Of a stretch of DNA of 64,000 bases, positions 12,529-23,217 are shown in pieces (within the stretch, counting starts at the first letter, position 1; every line of letters begins with the position of its first letter). The notes under the pieces were generated by a model, which saw only the letters and a list, made by a program, of their open reading frames with translations, did no database searches and was not told the origin of the DNA. The DNA comes from Paratinospora sagittata (taxonomy: Eukaryota; Streptophyta; Magnoliopsida; Ranunculales; Menispermaceae): the NCBI GenBank assembly GCA_035771175.1, contig CM069597.1, positions 46,451,212 through 46,515,211 of the forward strand, in the 5' to 3' direction. The position numbers and the translations under genes were made by a program.

Positions 12529-14026
12529 ATGAAGGTAATAATGCGCAAGAGATAGTTTTTAGTTTTAACGGTGTTCATGTGTAAGTGGATCTGTTTCTCG
12601 TCGACGATAGATGATTCCTTGTGGTGGTTGTTAGATTTCTAAAGCAAGATGATTCCTTCTGGTTTTCAATTCTTTTCAGATTCTTGATTCGTTTCGGTGT
12701 TATTTACTTTCTTTGCAAAATAAAAAAAAAAAGATTCTAATTTGATTCTTTTAAACCTGATCTGCCTACAGCTTCCCAAAACTTTTGTTGTCAATCTGAT
12801 GTTCTTGATTTAAATTTATACAAATTGACTACTAATTTGTATCAGAACGGTTTGTTTGTTCTTTCTTGTTGTTGCAGAAGCTTGTTTTGAAGTTGGATTT
12901 ACATGACAACAAAGATAAGCAGAAGGCCTTGAAAAAGGTCTCTAGTCTCTTAGGTACGTAAATAATCATCATCATCACTTGATACCGTTGTAGTAATAGC
13001 TTGATATGCATTATTAGGCTTTTACTTATTAGCTATAACTTTGAGGTTGAGTGATTTTAACATAGTATCATAGCATTGGTTTTGGAACAAATCTTGGGTT
13101 CACACATCCCGTTATTGGCATTTAAATGTTTTTCATTTGTACAATTAGTATTTCTTTTTCTTTCATCTATCTCCTGGCTCTTCACGTGCAGGATGAGGCT
13201 GTTCGTGAGGAAAAGCGTTAGTAGTAACTTGATATACATTTTCGGGCCTCCATTTTTTAGCTATAACTTTTGGGTTGAGTAGTTTCTAACATAATATAGA
13301 GCTTTGGTTTTGTTAGAGGTTTTGAGTTTAAGTCTCGTTCTTAGCATTTGCATGTTCCCTACATAATTGGTATTTTTGGCTCTTCATATGTGAGGGAGAG
13401 TGTTGTTAGTAGTAGCTTGATATGCATTGTGGGGCCTTCACTTATTGGTTAGAACTTTTGGGTTGAGTGGTTTCTAAAAACAATTACTTTCTCTATCTAT
13501 CTCATTTGAGAAAAATCCAATTCAATCCAATCTAATAATTTCTTGGTTTCTTGTATGTGATTGATTTGGTGTAGGTATTGATGTGATCTCCATGGACATG
13601 AAGGAGAAGAAGCTGACAGTGATTGGAGAAGCTGATCCAGTCCAGATTGTTAGCAAATTAAGGAAATTGTGGCAAACCAGTATAGTTTCAGTTGGACCTG
13701 CAAAGGAACCTGAGAAGAAAAAGGAAGAACCCAAGAAAGAAGAGCCCAAGAAAGATGAACCTAAGAAAGAAGAAGCCAAGAAAGAAGAACAACCCAAGAA
13801 AGAAGAGCCTAAAAAGGAAGAACAACCCAAAAAGGAAGAACAACCCAAGAAGGAAGAGCCTAAAAAGGATGATAATAATCCTCCAACCCACAACAATAAG
13901 CAGGTTGTTGAGTTCATCAACCCCCACAGAGACTATTATTATCCCTACCATGTGCCTATGCCTATGCCTGTGCAGTACCGTGTTGTGAGTGCAGAAGAGA
14001 ACCCAAATGGTTGTGTTATCTGTTGA
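12529..14026 (+). CDS. Heavy-metal-associated isoprenylated plant protein (HIPP-like), degenerate metal site
   Basis: Coding exons are 12529-12534, 12878-12953 and 13575-14026, giving 177 residues. Exon 1 encodes only Met-Lys before a GT donor. Residues 1 to about 65 form an HMA fold ([20 protein letters not shown], then [21 protein letters not shown]). The usual CxxC metal-binding loop is replaced by HDNKDKQ, so copper or zinc binding through paired cysteines is unlikely. Residues about 80-125 are a Lys/Glu/Pro repeat (KKEEP and KKEEQP units). The C-terminus CVIC is a CaaX isoprenylation box, predicting membrane attachment. Plant HIPPs take part in metal handling, stress and pathogen susceptibility. 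The CxxC-less form suggests a protein-binding role, which is inference. Long antisense frames over the KEP repeat are shadows. Confidence 0.85.
12988..13490. repeat. Three imperfect repeats inside the HIPP intron
   Basis: Blocks starting near 12988, 13218 and 13406 share TAGTARYAGCTTGATATGCAT-like sequence, then TTATTRGYTATAACTTTTGGGTTGAGT and a TTTCTAACA-like tail. They sit in the second intron, in the same orientation, about 190-230 bases apart. The third copy is the shortest. Confidence 0.7.
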
Positions 14027-14039
14027 TAAAAATGACAAA

Positions 14040-15554
14040 AACTGAGCATTTTATTTTTTCTTTTTTTTGGAGTACTTAATTTTCTTGAATTGATCAGAAT
14101 CAGATGCGCCCGCAGCGGAGGAGGAACAGAGAAACTGCAGTCAGTCAGTCTCTGCCTATGTACAGTTAATGTTGTTATGGGTACTTTACTATTAAGAACT
14201 GCCTGCATTAATAAATTTTGAAGTGATGAATTCTATTGCAGGACTTGCTTCAACAAGTTCCCAACTTTGTCACTTTGCCTTTGCTAGATCAAATTTTTTG
14301 AAGCTGAGTCAAGGCTAATTCAGAGTATTTATTTCTTCTTCCATATCTAAGCTATATATAATTGCGTGCTTTCCTTTCCATTTTTTCTTTCTTTCTTTGA
14401 AATCTGCTGTTTTTGTAGTGGGAAAACGTATTGGAAAGTTCAAGCTTTTTCTGATTACCATGGTCATTTTGGATATCAGAAACAATCAATTTGGATCAAC
14501 TGCTTTAAATATATTTATATATTGAAACCATATATATATTTTGATTTAGAGCAACTGTTGTGGAAATTGTAAAGGGAGCATTTAACCAAACCAAGGTTTT
14601 AAGAAGAATTACGCCCATGTTGTTTCTTCATCTGATAGATCTTAAGTTTAGTTAATTCTCACTACTGAATATATTCTTTGCTTTCTCTAATAAATTTATT
14701 CTTTTCATGACTATATTTCTCTCATTCAAGATTGAAAAAATAATTGTATATGTATGGTTCATTGTTCATTTTAAAAACCCAATCTATTTAATTTTATAAA
14801 TTTACAAATTTCATTTAAGTTAATGAACTACTTTCCTAATCTAAAAAAATGGCCCATTTATTAAAAAAATGATAAGGAAATTTTTATTCCTTTTTTTTTC
14901 TTTGACAACAAAAGAAATATGCATATGGGTGATGACATTCAAAACCCAATGTATGACATTAACATGCATCTAATTTTAAAATTATTAAGAATTTTAAGAA
15001 AACACCAAATTAATTAGCTAGGAATAATATATAGTATATATAAAGGGAAAAAAAAATCTAAAATAATTGGAATGAAGATTTGACTTTTGAGTATATTCTA
15101 AGAATAATTTATATATGACAATTACAACGTGGAACACCTGAAAGGACAAGAAACTGATCATCAGAGAAAATTTCGGTTGAGAAAATAGGAATTTGGAGAA
15201 AATCTTTCTCTAAGAAAGTATTAGTAATCAAATATACAATTTTCTTATTTTCTCCCTTATCAAACAAGCCTAAAAATAAATAAATAAAAAGATTAAAAAA
15301 AAAAAGCATCTTTAACCACGTGATCCAAACTTGTTCTTACTCTATTCCAATCCCTCTCTGTACAATTGCTGATAACCTGTTTTCATTAATAATAGAAGAG
15401 GACACAAGACTATAATTCTTGATAGAATTTCTATTATTTGTGATCATCATGGTCATCATCATCTGTGCTAATTAATAAAAATACTCAATTTGATTGAAGC
15501 TTAACAACCAACTATATAGATATTTTATGAATTTTTTGGGAGCACCCCGGAACT
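14040..15554. other. Intergenic DNA
   Basis: It holds the 3' flank of the HIPP gene (AATAAATTTT near 14209 may serve polyadenylation), then AT-rich DNA with no recognised gene or element. Confidence 0.5.
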
Positions 15555-15709
15555 CTATTCTTGTTGTTGTTGCTGCTGCTGCAGTTGCAACTTAACTAAT
15601 CTGTAATAAGCTCCATTTATGTTCTTCAATAGCGTGGAATGGCTTCCTTCCTCTACAATAATCCCATCCTCCAACACTAAAATTTGATCAGCATTTTGAA
15701 TTGAAGGCA

Positions 15710-15803
15710 ATCTATGTGCTACCATAACGCTAGTTCGGCCCTTCATGAGCCTATCAAGCGCTTGTTGAACTACGTGCTCGGATTCTGCATCGAGGGCGCT
15801 GGT
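15710..15803. repeat. Duplicated ABCB segment, resident copy
   Basis: This stretch, from CAATCTATGTGCTACCATAA to GCGCTGGTA, is repeated almost unchanged at 16112-16208. It covers the D-loop to H-loop coding region. Confidence 0.9.
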
Positions 15804-16111
15804 AGCCTTGTCAAGTAACAAGATTGCCAGGTTTTTTAGAACAGCTCTAGCAATGGCGATTCTTTGCTTCTGGCCTCCCGAGAGTTGCACTCCTTGGTCT
15901 CCGACCTTGGTCGAGTAGCCATCAGAGAGGCCACTGATGAATGTGTGAGCATTGGCAAGTTTAGCAGCTTCAATTACGTCTGATTCCAAGGCACCATCTT
16001 TGCTAAAAAGAATGTTTTCATAGATTGTTGTGGCAAATAAAGATGGTTCTTGCTCAACTAGGCCAATGTGTTTTCTAAGAGATTTCAGTTTGAGCTTCTT
16101 GATGTCTTTTC

Positions 16112-16208
16112 ACAATCTATGTGCTACCATAACACTAGTTTGGCCCTTCATGAGCCTATCAAGTGCTTGCTGAACTACGTGCTCGGATTCTGCATCGAGG
16201 GTGCTGGT
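16112..16208. repeat. Duplicated ABCB segment, displaced copy
   Basis: This is a direct repeat of 15710-15803 with only a few mismatches (for example CACTAGTTTGG against CGCTAGTTCGG). It is placed upstream of the ABCB frame where Walker A should be, and it ends at the LTR-like fragment. Confidence 0.9.
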
Positions 16209-16366
16209 ATAGCATATATTTGATTTATTTGCTCATACCCCTTAAATATAACATATATTTTTATATACGCGTATATTTGGCTTCTACATATAAATTACGT
16301 TTATTATACATCTCGATATACTCGTAATTTAACGTATGTATTTAATTAAAACTACGGGGTGTTACA
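16209..16366 (-). mobile_element. LTR-like fragment with TGTAACACCCC end
   Basis: The minus strand starts TGTAACACCCCGTAG, a typical 5' end of Ty3/Gypsy LTRs in plants. The rest is AT-rich and stops at the ABCB duplicate. No internal domain or second LTR is seen, so it is a fragment. Confidence 0.5.
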
Positions 16367-17625
16367 ACAGTTGGGCGGCAATGGTCTAAGGATTTCCCAT
16401 CTTTTCTTTGCAGATGATAGTCTTATCTTTGTAAAGGCCAGTTTAGATGAACGTTCAATATTAAGGAACATACTCCACAAATACTTTTAGGCTTCCGATA
16501 AGGAAATCAATTTTAACAAATCTACTATGCCCTTTAGTGCCAACGTCCCTATGCAAGACCGAGACATGATCCAACACATGCTCCAAATCCCAGTAGTTGA
16601 ATGTCATACACATTATTTGGGGCTTCCTTCCATGCTTTCCAAAAACAAGGTGAGATCATTTGGCATGATAGTGGAGAGAATTTGGAAAAAATTGAATGGG
16701 TGGAGGAATGGAGCATTTTCAGTAGGAAGAAAATAAGTCCTACTCAAGGCGGTCATCCAAGCAATACCCACATATACTGTGTGTAGCTTTAAACTCCCTC
16801 ATAGTATATGGAGACAAATAAAAAAGATAATGGAAAAGTTTTGGTGGGGAAATGTGTCTTCAGGGCGAAAAATTCATTGGAAAAAGTAGAATCCGTTGTG
16901 TACATCCAAACAGCATGGTGGGATGGGATTTCGGGACATGGAACTTTTCAATCAAGCCTTAGTGGCTAACCAAGGTTGGCGTTTACTGGCCAACCCTGGA
17001 TTCCTCACTGCTAAAGCACTTAATGCTAAATACTTTCCCAAGTCATCTTTCTTAGATGCTAAGATGAAAAGTTCTGGTGGAGTATACTATGGGGAAGTGT
17101 TGAAGCCCGAAATTAGATGGAGTATTGGTAATGGAAAATCAGTGAAGATTTATCATGAGCCATGGATACCACGAGAATCAACGTTCAAGCCCCTTTCCCA
17201 CTCACATTTGTTACATGACAAGCTTGTCAAGGACCTCATCTCTAATTGTGGTAACTGGAATTTGGGATTGAAGTTATATCATCCATTCCCCTAAGTGGTA
17301 GTCATCAATCTGATACTTTATGTTGGCACTATGAAAAACATGGAGTCTACACAGTTAAGAGTGAAAATTATTTTGGTATGTCCCGTAATAACGCGACCTC
17401 TTCTTCTGATCCTACCATTTTATCAAATAGATGGAACTCGATGTGGAACCAACAGATACCAACAAAAGCTTTTTTTTTTTTCTGGCAAGCAATCAATGAG
17501 TGTCTCCCATTTTGGGAGATTCTCAAGAGGTGTCATATAGGTAACATAGCAAAATGTTATGCTTGCAATAGTGGGATGGATACCCTTGATCATACTCTTT
17601 TTAGATGCAAAGTAGCCCGAGAAGC
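16367..17625 (+). pseudogene. L1-type LINE, 5'-truncated RT end and zinc-finger region
   Basis: Reading on the plus strand gives the RT catalytic motif FADD (16407-16418), then LGLPSMLSKNK, a thumb/connection segment (QHGGMGFRDMELFNQALVAN, KALNAKYFPKSSF) and the zf-RVT motif (CYACNSGMDTLDHTLFRC, about 17557-17610). Stops near 16489, 16734, 16888 and 17294 and frame shifts show it is dead. The 5' end is cut where it meets the LTR-like fragment. Its 3' continuation is at 23427-24218, beyond the inserted Copia element. Confidence 0.85.
17621..17625. repeat. Target-site duplication GAAGC, left
   Basis: GAAGC directly precedes the left LTR and recurs at 23422-23426 just after the right LTR, as expected for a Copia insertion. 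Confidence 0.85.
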
Positions 17626-18091
17626 TGATGTACGGAATAGTGGTAAAATATGAAAGAAAAATAAGACAACAAATATAACGTGGTTCGGCAAATTGCCTAC
17701 GTCCACAAGAGACAACAAACTTGTATTATCAGAGATTACAAGTTACACCCTTAGGTGAATCTTACAGATTAGATCTCTTAAATAGATCTCTCAGAATAGA
17801 ACTCTCTGACTCTCAGGAATGAATTTTGAAGAATGAAGTTAAGCTCTATTTATATGAGTAATCATGGGTATTTTCGTAATTATAAATATTAAATATAATA
17901 TATATTTAATATTATAATAATAAACTTTTCGGCTTGTCTGCCACGCGGGTGGTCCCCACGCACTTTCGGCGGATGGTCCCCACGTGCTTTCGGCTTGTCT
18001 GCCAAACGGGTGGTCCCCACACACTTCACGTGCTTTCGGCAGGTGGTCCCCACGTGCTTTCGGCTTGTCTGCCACATGGGTGATCCCCACA
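17626..18091 (-). repeat. Copia 3' LTR (left in window)
   Basis: This 466-bp LTR ends at CCCCACA 18091, which in element sense is the TGTGGGG start. It carries a TATAAATA-type box in sense (near 17847) and degenerate copies of a repeat containing GGTCCCCAC at about 17930-18091. One copy reads GTGATCCC instead of GTGGTCCC. Confidence 0.92.
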
Positions 18092-18107
18092 AATTTCCAC
18101 CTCCACC
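18092..18107 (-). other. Polypurine tract
   Basis: In element sense this reads GGTGGAGGTGGAAATT, directly before the 3' LTR. It is the plus-strand primer site used in reverse transcription. Confidence 0.7.
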
Positions 18108-18239
18108 ACATGTGGAACATGACTCCTCCACACCTGCAATCTCCTCCACATGTTGCTGCCTCCATTAGTGCCCTTAGGCACTACGAGCTCGTGAGATATT
18201 GATCAAGTCCAAACAATGTTGGAACTTGATCACTGTAAC

Positions 18240-20110
18240 CACCTTTGTAAGCATATCTGCAGGGTTATCTGCAGTCTTGATCTTTTGCAGAAGAATACTC
18301 CCTTCTTCTACTATTTCTCGAACAAAATGAAATTAACATCAATATGCTTCGTTCGACTGTGATGAACTTGGTTCTTTGCCAAACAAATGGCACTCTGGCT
18401 GTCGCAGAAAACTTCAACATTCTTTTGCACAATTCCCAAGTCTTTAGTCAATCCATGAAGCCAGATTGCTTCCTTGAAAGCTTCTGTTACTGCCATGTAC
18501 TCTGCCTCTGTAGTAGACAAAGCAACTGTTGACTGTAGTGTTGATCTCCAACTCACTGGTCCTCCTACCATAGTGAAAACATAACCAGTAGTAGATCTGC
18601 GCTTGTCAAGGTCTCCAGCATAGTCCGAATCCACATATCCAACTAGATGCTTACAACTCTTCGAATCTCTCTCGAACTGTAAACCAATATCCACAGTATC
18701 ATGAATATACCGTAGAATCCACTTCACTGCTTGCCAGTGGCCTTTACCGGGGTTGTGCATGTAACGACTTACCATACTTACAGCATGTGAAATGTCAGGT
18801 CTGGTACACACCATAGCATACATCAAGGCACCAACTGCATTTGCATATGAAATGTTCTCCATTTGCTTTTTCTGATCCTCAGAATTTGGTGACATTGATG
18901 TACTTAGCTTGAAATGTGGTGCCAATGGTGTGCTCACAGGTTTTGTGTCATTGCCAATGCCAAAAGTTTGAAGAACTTTCTTCAAATACTGAGTCTGAGT
19001 CAAACAAATTTTGCCTTTGGCCCTGTCTCGAGTTATCTCCATCCCGAGAATTTTTCTGGCCTCTCCAAGATCCTTCATTTCAAACTCTGAGCTCAATTGA
19101 GCCTTCAGCTTGTTGGTATCCACCTTACTTTTAGATGCGATTAACATATCATCTACATATAAAAGCAAATAGATAAATGTACCATCTTGAAGTTTGCGAT
19201 AGTAGACACAATGATCAAACTGACTCCGAGTATATTTTTGCCCTTGGATGAAGTTGTCAAATCGCTTGTACCACTGTCTCGGTGACTGCTTCAGGCCATA
19301 CAGTGACTTGCTCAACTTGCAAGCCCAATTCTCTCTTCCTGGTACTTTGAATCCATCTGGTTGAGACATATATATCTCCTCTTCCAAATTACCATGCAGA
19401 AAAGAAGTTTTGACATCGAGTTGGGCTAACTCGAGATCAAACTGTGCAACCAAAGCCAATAATATTCGAATTGACGAATGCTTAACAACTGGTGAAAATA
19501 CCTCATTGTAGTCAATTTCTTCCCTCTGAGCGTAGCCTTTTGCTACCAGTCTGGCTTTGTATCGGATACCATCTGTGCTGGAAGAGCCTTCCTTCTTAGC
19601 GAAAACCCATTTGCAGTCAATTGGTTTCTTTCCTTTCGGAAGTGGAACCAACTTCCAAGTCTGATTCTGATGGAGTGATTTCATCTCCTCATTCATTGCC
19701 ATTTTCCACTTATCACTTTCCATACTCTGAATAGCATCTTTGTAATTGTATGGAATATCATCTCCGGTGACTGGAAATGCATAGGCAACCATGTCAGTGT
19801 ACCAAGTAGGTTTGCGGATTTCTCTTCTTGGTCGACTGGTGGCAATTGATTCTGGTTCTTGACTGATGTCTGGTCCTGGAGCCTCCACATCAACTGAGAT
19901 TTCCTCCTCCTCTTCTTCAGGATGGTTGGATATCTCTGCTGACTGGCTAGGAGTTACTGGAATATCTAACTCCACCTGCTGAGGCAAATCTGGATCTCGA
20001 TTTTCTTTATCAGAAACTGTATGCTTTAACATCACAGATTCATCAAAAGTTACATCTCGACTTTTTACAATTGTCTTTGTCTCAGGGTTCCATAGTCGGA
20101 AAGCCTTAAC
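18240..20110 (-). pseudogene. Copia reverse transcriptase and RNase H
   Basis: The main open frame is 20035-18311. It holds the RT region (WKLVPLPKGKKPIDCKWVF, LAQLDVKTSFLHG, catalytic YVDDMLIA) and RNase H (GYVDSDYAGDLDKRRSTTGY, ALSTTEAEYMA, TKHIDVNF). Near 18330 a one-base frameshift puts the last RNase H part (ADNPADMLTK, about 18250) into another frame, after which the annotated frame stops. The segment upstream of 20035 is open back to a TGA at about 20110 that separates it from integrase. These proteins copy element RNA into DNA. Confidence 0.9.
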
Positions 20111-21028
20111 TCATTCACTAAAGCCCATGAAAATCACTTTCTTCGACCTAGGATCCAGTTTGGATTCCTTCACATGAAAATATGCAGTGCATCCAAAAAT
20201 GCGCAGAGAATCATAATCTAAAACGGGGTGTCCAGACCATACCTCCTTGGGAGTTTTGCCATCTAGTGCTGTTGCAGGAAGTCTATTGATGATATGAGAG
20301 GCATATGACAAAGCTTCAGCCCAAAATGCCTTGCTCAGTCCAGAATGAGATAACATGTAGCGAACTTTATCTACCAAAGTACGATTCATGCGTTCAACAA
20401 CACCGTTTTGTTGTGGTGTGCTTGGGACTGTGAAATGTCTGACAATCCATTCATTCTCACAAAATTTCTGAAATGGGTCTGACTTGTATTCTCCTCCATT
20501 ATCAGATCTGAGCCTCTTAATCTTCCTCCCCGTTTGGGTTTCTACCATTTTCTTCCATATAAGAAAGATATCTAGCACTTCATCTTTATGCTTCAAGGTA
20601 TAAACCCAAACATAGCGGGAGAAATCATCAATGAAAGTAACAAACCAACGTTTACCGCCCAATGAAGCATTTTGAGAGGGTCCCCAAACGTCGGTATGAA
20701 CATAATCCAATGTTCCTTTTGTGCGGTGGATGGCAGTTCCAAACTTGACTCTCGTCTGCTTGCCTAAGATACAATGCTCGCAGAAGTCAAGTTTCCCGGT
20801 CTTTGCACCTTTCAGAGAACCTTGCTTTATCAAGGTTTGAAGAGCCTTCTCTCCAACATGTCCGAGCCGCATGTGCCAAAGTCGGGAAGTGTCCGATGAA
20901 ACATCATTAGAATTGGTGCAAGCTGATACACTTCCGATTACTGTGTTGCCGTCAAGGAAATAGAGATTTCCTTTTTGAGTACCCTTCATGGCCAAGAGTG
21001 CTCCACGTACAACCTTCAGGACTCCACC
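20111..21028 (-). pseudogene. Copia integrase
   Basis: It contains the HHCC zinc-binding region (LWHMRLGHVGEKAL then FCEHCILGKQ) and the catalytic core D-D-E: HTDVWGP, FIDDFSRYVWVY and QQNGVVERMNRTL. It ends IFMGFSE then TGA, where homologues run on into RT. A TAA near 21030 separates it from gag-protease, so the polyprotein is interrupted on both sides. Confidence 0.9.
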
Positions 21029-22171
21029 TTAAATGATTACCTTGTAACCGCTGGAATCAAGGACTCCTAGGGAGATCAGATTTTTCTTCAGATCTGGGAC
21101 ATATCTGACTTCCGTGAGCCGTTTTGTTGTACCATCATGCATCTTTAGGCGTATAGTTCCAATACCTTTTGTGTGGCAGGTATTGTTGTTGCCCATGACC
21201 ACGACTCCTCCATCGAACTCATCCAATTTTGAGAACCAATGGCGATTTGGACACATATGATAGGAACATCCGGAATCTAAAATCCATCTATCAGACTGAA
21301 TGTTTATAGATGAGACCGAGAAAGCGGAATCTTCTTCTGCTTTCTGTGCTACATTTGCATCTGTCTTGCCCTTATTTGGACAATCTTTCTTCCAGTGTCC
21401 CTTTGGGTGACAATAGGCATATTCATCCTTTGCAAGACGTTGACGTGATGAAGGTCCTTTTGACTTTGAGCGAGATCGGCCTCGCCCACTGGATCTATCA
21501 GATCTGTTGTTAGCCCTGCCTCTGGATACCGTCAAGGCTGCTGGTGATGCTTCCTTATTTTCGCGCTGGTCCTTCCTACGATACTCGTTGTTCACCAAAG
21601 CATTTGAAACATCACTGAATTTATCCTCATCTTTACCATATAGCAAAGTTGTTGTCAAATGTTCATAACTTTCAGGCAAAGAGTTTAACAACAATAGTGC
21701 CTTATCCTCATCAAGAGGTTCAACATCAAGATTTAGTAGATCAGCGAGGATCTTGTTGAAATTATCAAGATGCTCAATCATGGGAGTACCTTGCTTGTAC
21801 TGAAAACGAAAGAGCTTATTCTTCAGGTAGAGACGGTTCTCTACGCTTTTCGTCATGTACTTGTCCTCCAGTTTCTTCTAGAGATTTGTTGCCATAGTCT
21901 CTTTCATGACAAAGTACTTCTGATCTTTTGCCAAGCAGAGTCTGATTGTTCCACAAGCTTAACGATTTACAAAATTCCAATCATCATCAGACATATCCTT
22001 GGGCTTGGTTTCCAAGGCGATATGCGATCCTTCCCGGAATAATAAATCTTGAACTTCGCATTGCCACATGCCAAAGTTGTTGATGCCGTTGAATTTCTCC
22101 ACCTCAAACTTTGCGTTGGACATCGAACTTCTTTGCCAAGGCCTGCTTGTGGTTGGGATTTCTTCCGCCAT
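21029..22171 (-). pseudogene. Copia gag and protease
   Basis: It starts at ATG 22171 (MAEEIPTTSRPW, then FEVEKFNGINNFGMWQ), stops at about 21959, and resumes to another stop before 21856. The long frame 21856-21029 then runs through the capsid region, a basic stretch, a zinc knuckle and the protease motif WILDSGCSYHMC. The knuckle reads YAYCHPKGHWKKDC, so the first Cys of CxxCxxxGHxxxxC is Tyr. Two stops break gag. Confidence 0.88.
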
Positions 22172-22398
22172 TAAGACCGAAAATATGTATGACGCTGGAA
22201 AGTGCTTGAAAAACTGATAAACGTCTCCAACTAAGCTATATCAATAACTTAGGAGCTGAATCTGCAGAAACTGATGGCACGGTTGCGTCCGGAACGGTCG
22301 AAAATGGTGGAAAGGAGTCTGACTTTGTTGAAATCAGACGAAAAATGAGTCGGATATGGTTGGTCAACCGAAAATGGATTCGGTCAACTGCGGGCCGC

Positions 22399-22684
22399 GG
22401 ATGAACAGTGAGACTATGTGGGATGGACCGCTGGATGAATAGTGCAACTGTGTGGGCTGGGCCGCGGATGAACAGCGAGACTATGTGGGCTGGACTGTTG
22501 GATGAACAGTGATCTCTGTGTGGTGAACAGCGCGGGCCGGACTGAGTGGGCTTGGGCCGTATGAACAGTGCGCTGACTGAGTGGGCTTGGTCCGAATGAA
22601 CAGTGCAAGCCGAACATAAATGGACCGGATGAACAGTGCCGGGCATATGGGTCGGATCCGGATCGGATGAACAGTGCCTTGATG
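22399..22684. repeat. Tandem repeat in the Copia leader, about nine units of roughly 33 bp
   Basis: Units begin GGATGAACAGTG or close variants at about 22401, 22433, 22466, 22500, 22525, 22560, 22596, 22629 and 22669. They alternate with GTGGGCTGG/GGGCCG-type GC-rich text. The array lies between primer site and gag, in the element's untranslated leader. Open frames here are by-products of the repeat. Confidence 0.85.
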
Positions 22685-22910
22685 AATAGATTCAGTAAAA
22701 CGTTGTATAGGATCAAACTTTGATCGGCTCCCGGGAACTCGTTTCTTGTCCGTTTTTCTCGCCGTTGATTGCATTGGACTCCTGGAAACAAGAGCTACCT
22801 CCACGGGTGATCAGAAAACAGTTTCGATCACTTTTACAGAATCTCAAAATTTCGACGCAGTCTCAAAAAAATTCGACAGAGTGTCCGTTTTTTTTTCAAA
22901 GCTTCACCTT

Positions 22911-22923
22911 GGCTTTGATACCA
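22911..22923 (-). other. Primer-binding site for initiator Met tRNA
   Basis: In element sense TGGTATCAAAGCC starts three bases after the 5' LTR. It matches the plant Copia TGGTATCAGAGC primer site, with one A for G change. Confidence 0.85.
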
Positions 22924-23139
22924 ATTTGATGTGCGGAATCGTGGTAAAGTATGAAAGAAAAATAAGACAACAAATATAACGTGGTTCGGCAAATTGCCTA
23001 CGTCCACGGGAGACAACAAACTTGTATTATCAGAGATTACAAGTTACACCCTTAGGTGAATCTTACAGATTAGATCTCTTAAATAGATCTCTCAGAATAG
23101 AACTCTAAGGAATGAATTTTGAAGAATGAAGTTAAGCTC

Positions 23140-23147
23140 TATTTATA
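23140..23147 (-). promoter_or_regulatory. TATA box of the 5' LTR
   Basis: TATAAATA lies on the minus strand within CTATAAATAGAGC, downstream of the U3 repeats in element sense. The same box is kept in the other LTR. Confidence 0.7.
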
Positions 23148-23217
23148 GGAGTAATAAGGGGTATTTTCGTAATTATAAATATTAAATATAATATATATTT
23201 AATATTATAATAATAAA

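Larger units (their letters stand above)
15555..16208 (-). pseudogene. ABCB (P-glycoprotein type) transporter, C-terminal nucleotide-binding-domain fragment
   Basis: From about 16110 down to the stop at 15555 the minus strand reads the second half of an ABC-B nucleotide-binding domain. It shows [20 protein letters not shown] (Q-loop), [16 protein letters not shown] (signature), [11 protein letters not shown] (Walker B/D-loop), [14 protein letters not shown] (H-loop), then a Gln-rich tail. Family members are plasma-membrane ATP-driven exporters, including auxin transporters. The catalytic Walker B Glu (LLLDE) is Lys here, encoded at 15807-15809. Walker A, the first NBD and both membrane domains are absent. 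Beyond about 16110 the reading is broken by a second copy of the D-loop/H-loop segment (16112-16208). The fragment is a dead, rearranged relic. Confidence 0.9.

Noticed and set aside
13522..14038. Long minus-strand frames rich in Ser/Leu/Phe over the HIPP gene
   Set aside because: They are reverse readings of the Lys/Glu/Pro repeat of a gene with good splice sites and a CaaX end.
17839..18165. Minus-strand peptides rich in WG, HP and DHP repeats in both LTRs
   Set aside because: They are translations of the LTR U3 repeats; promoter DNA explains them better than coding.
22236..22804. Overlapping minus-strand frames with repeated HSF/VHP-like peptides
   Set aside because: They come from the 33-base tandem repeat in the Copia leader, have no known domain and overlap in several frames.
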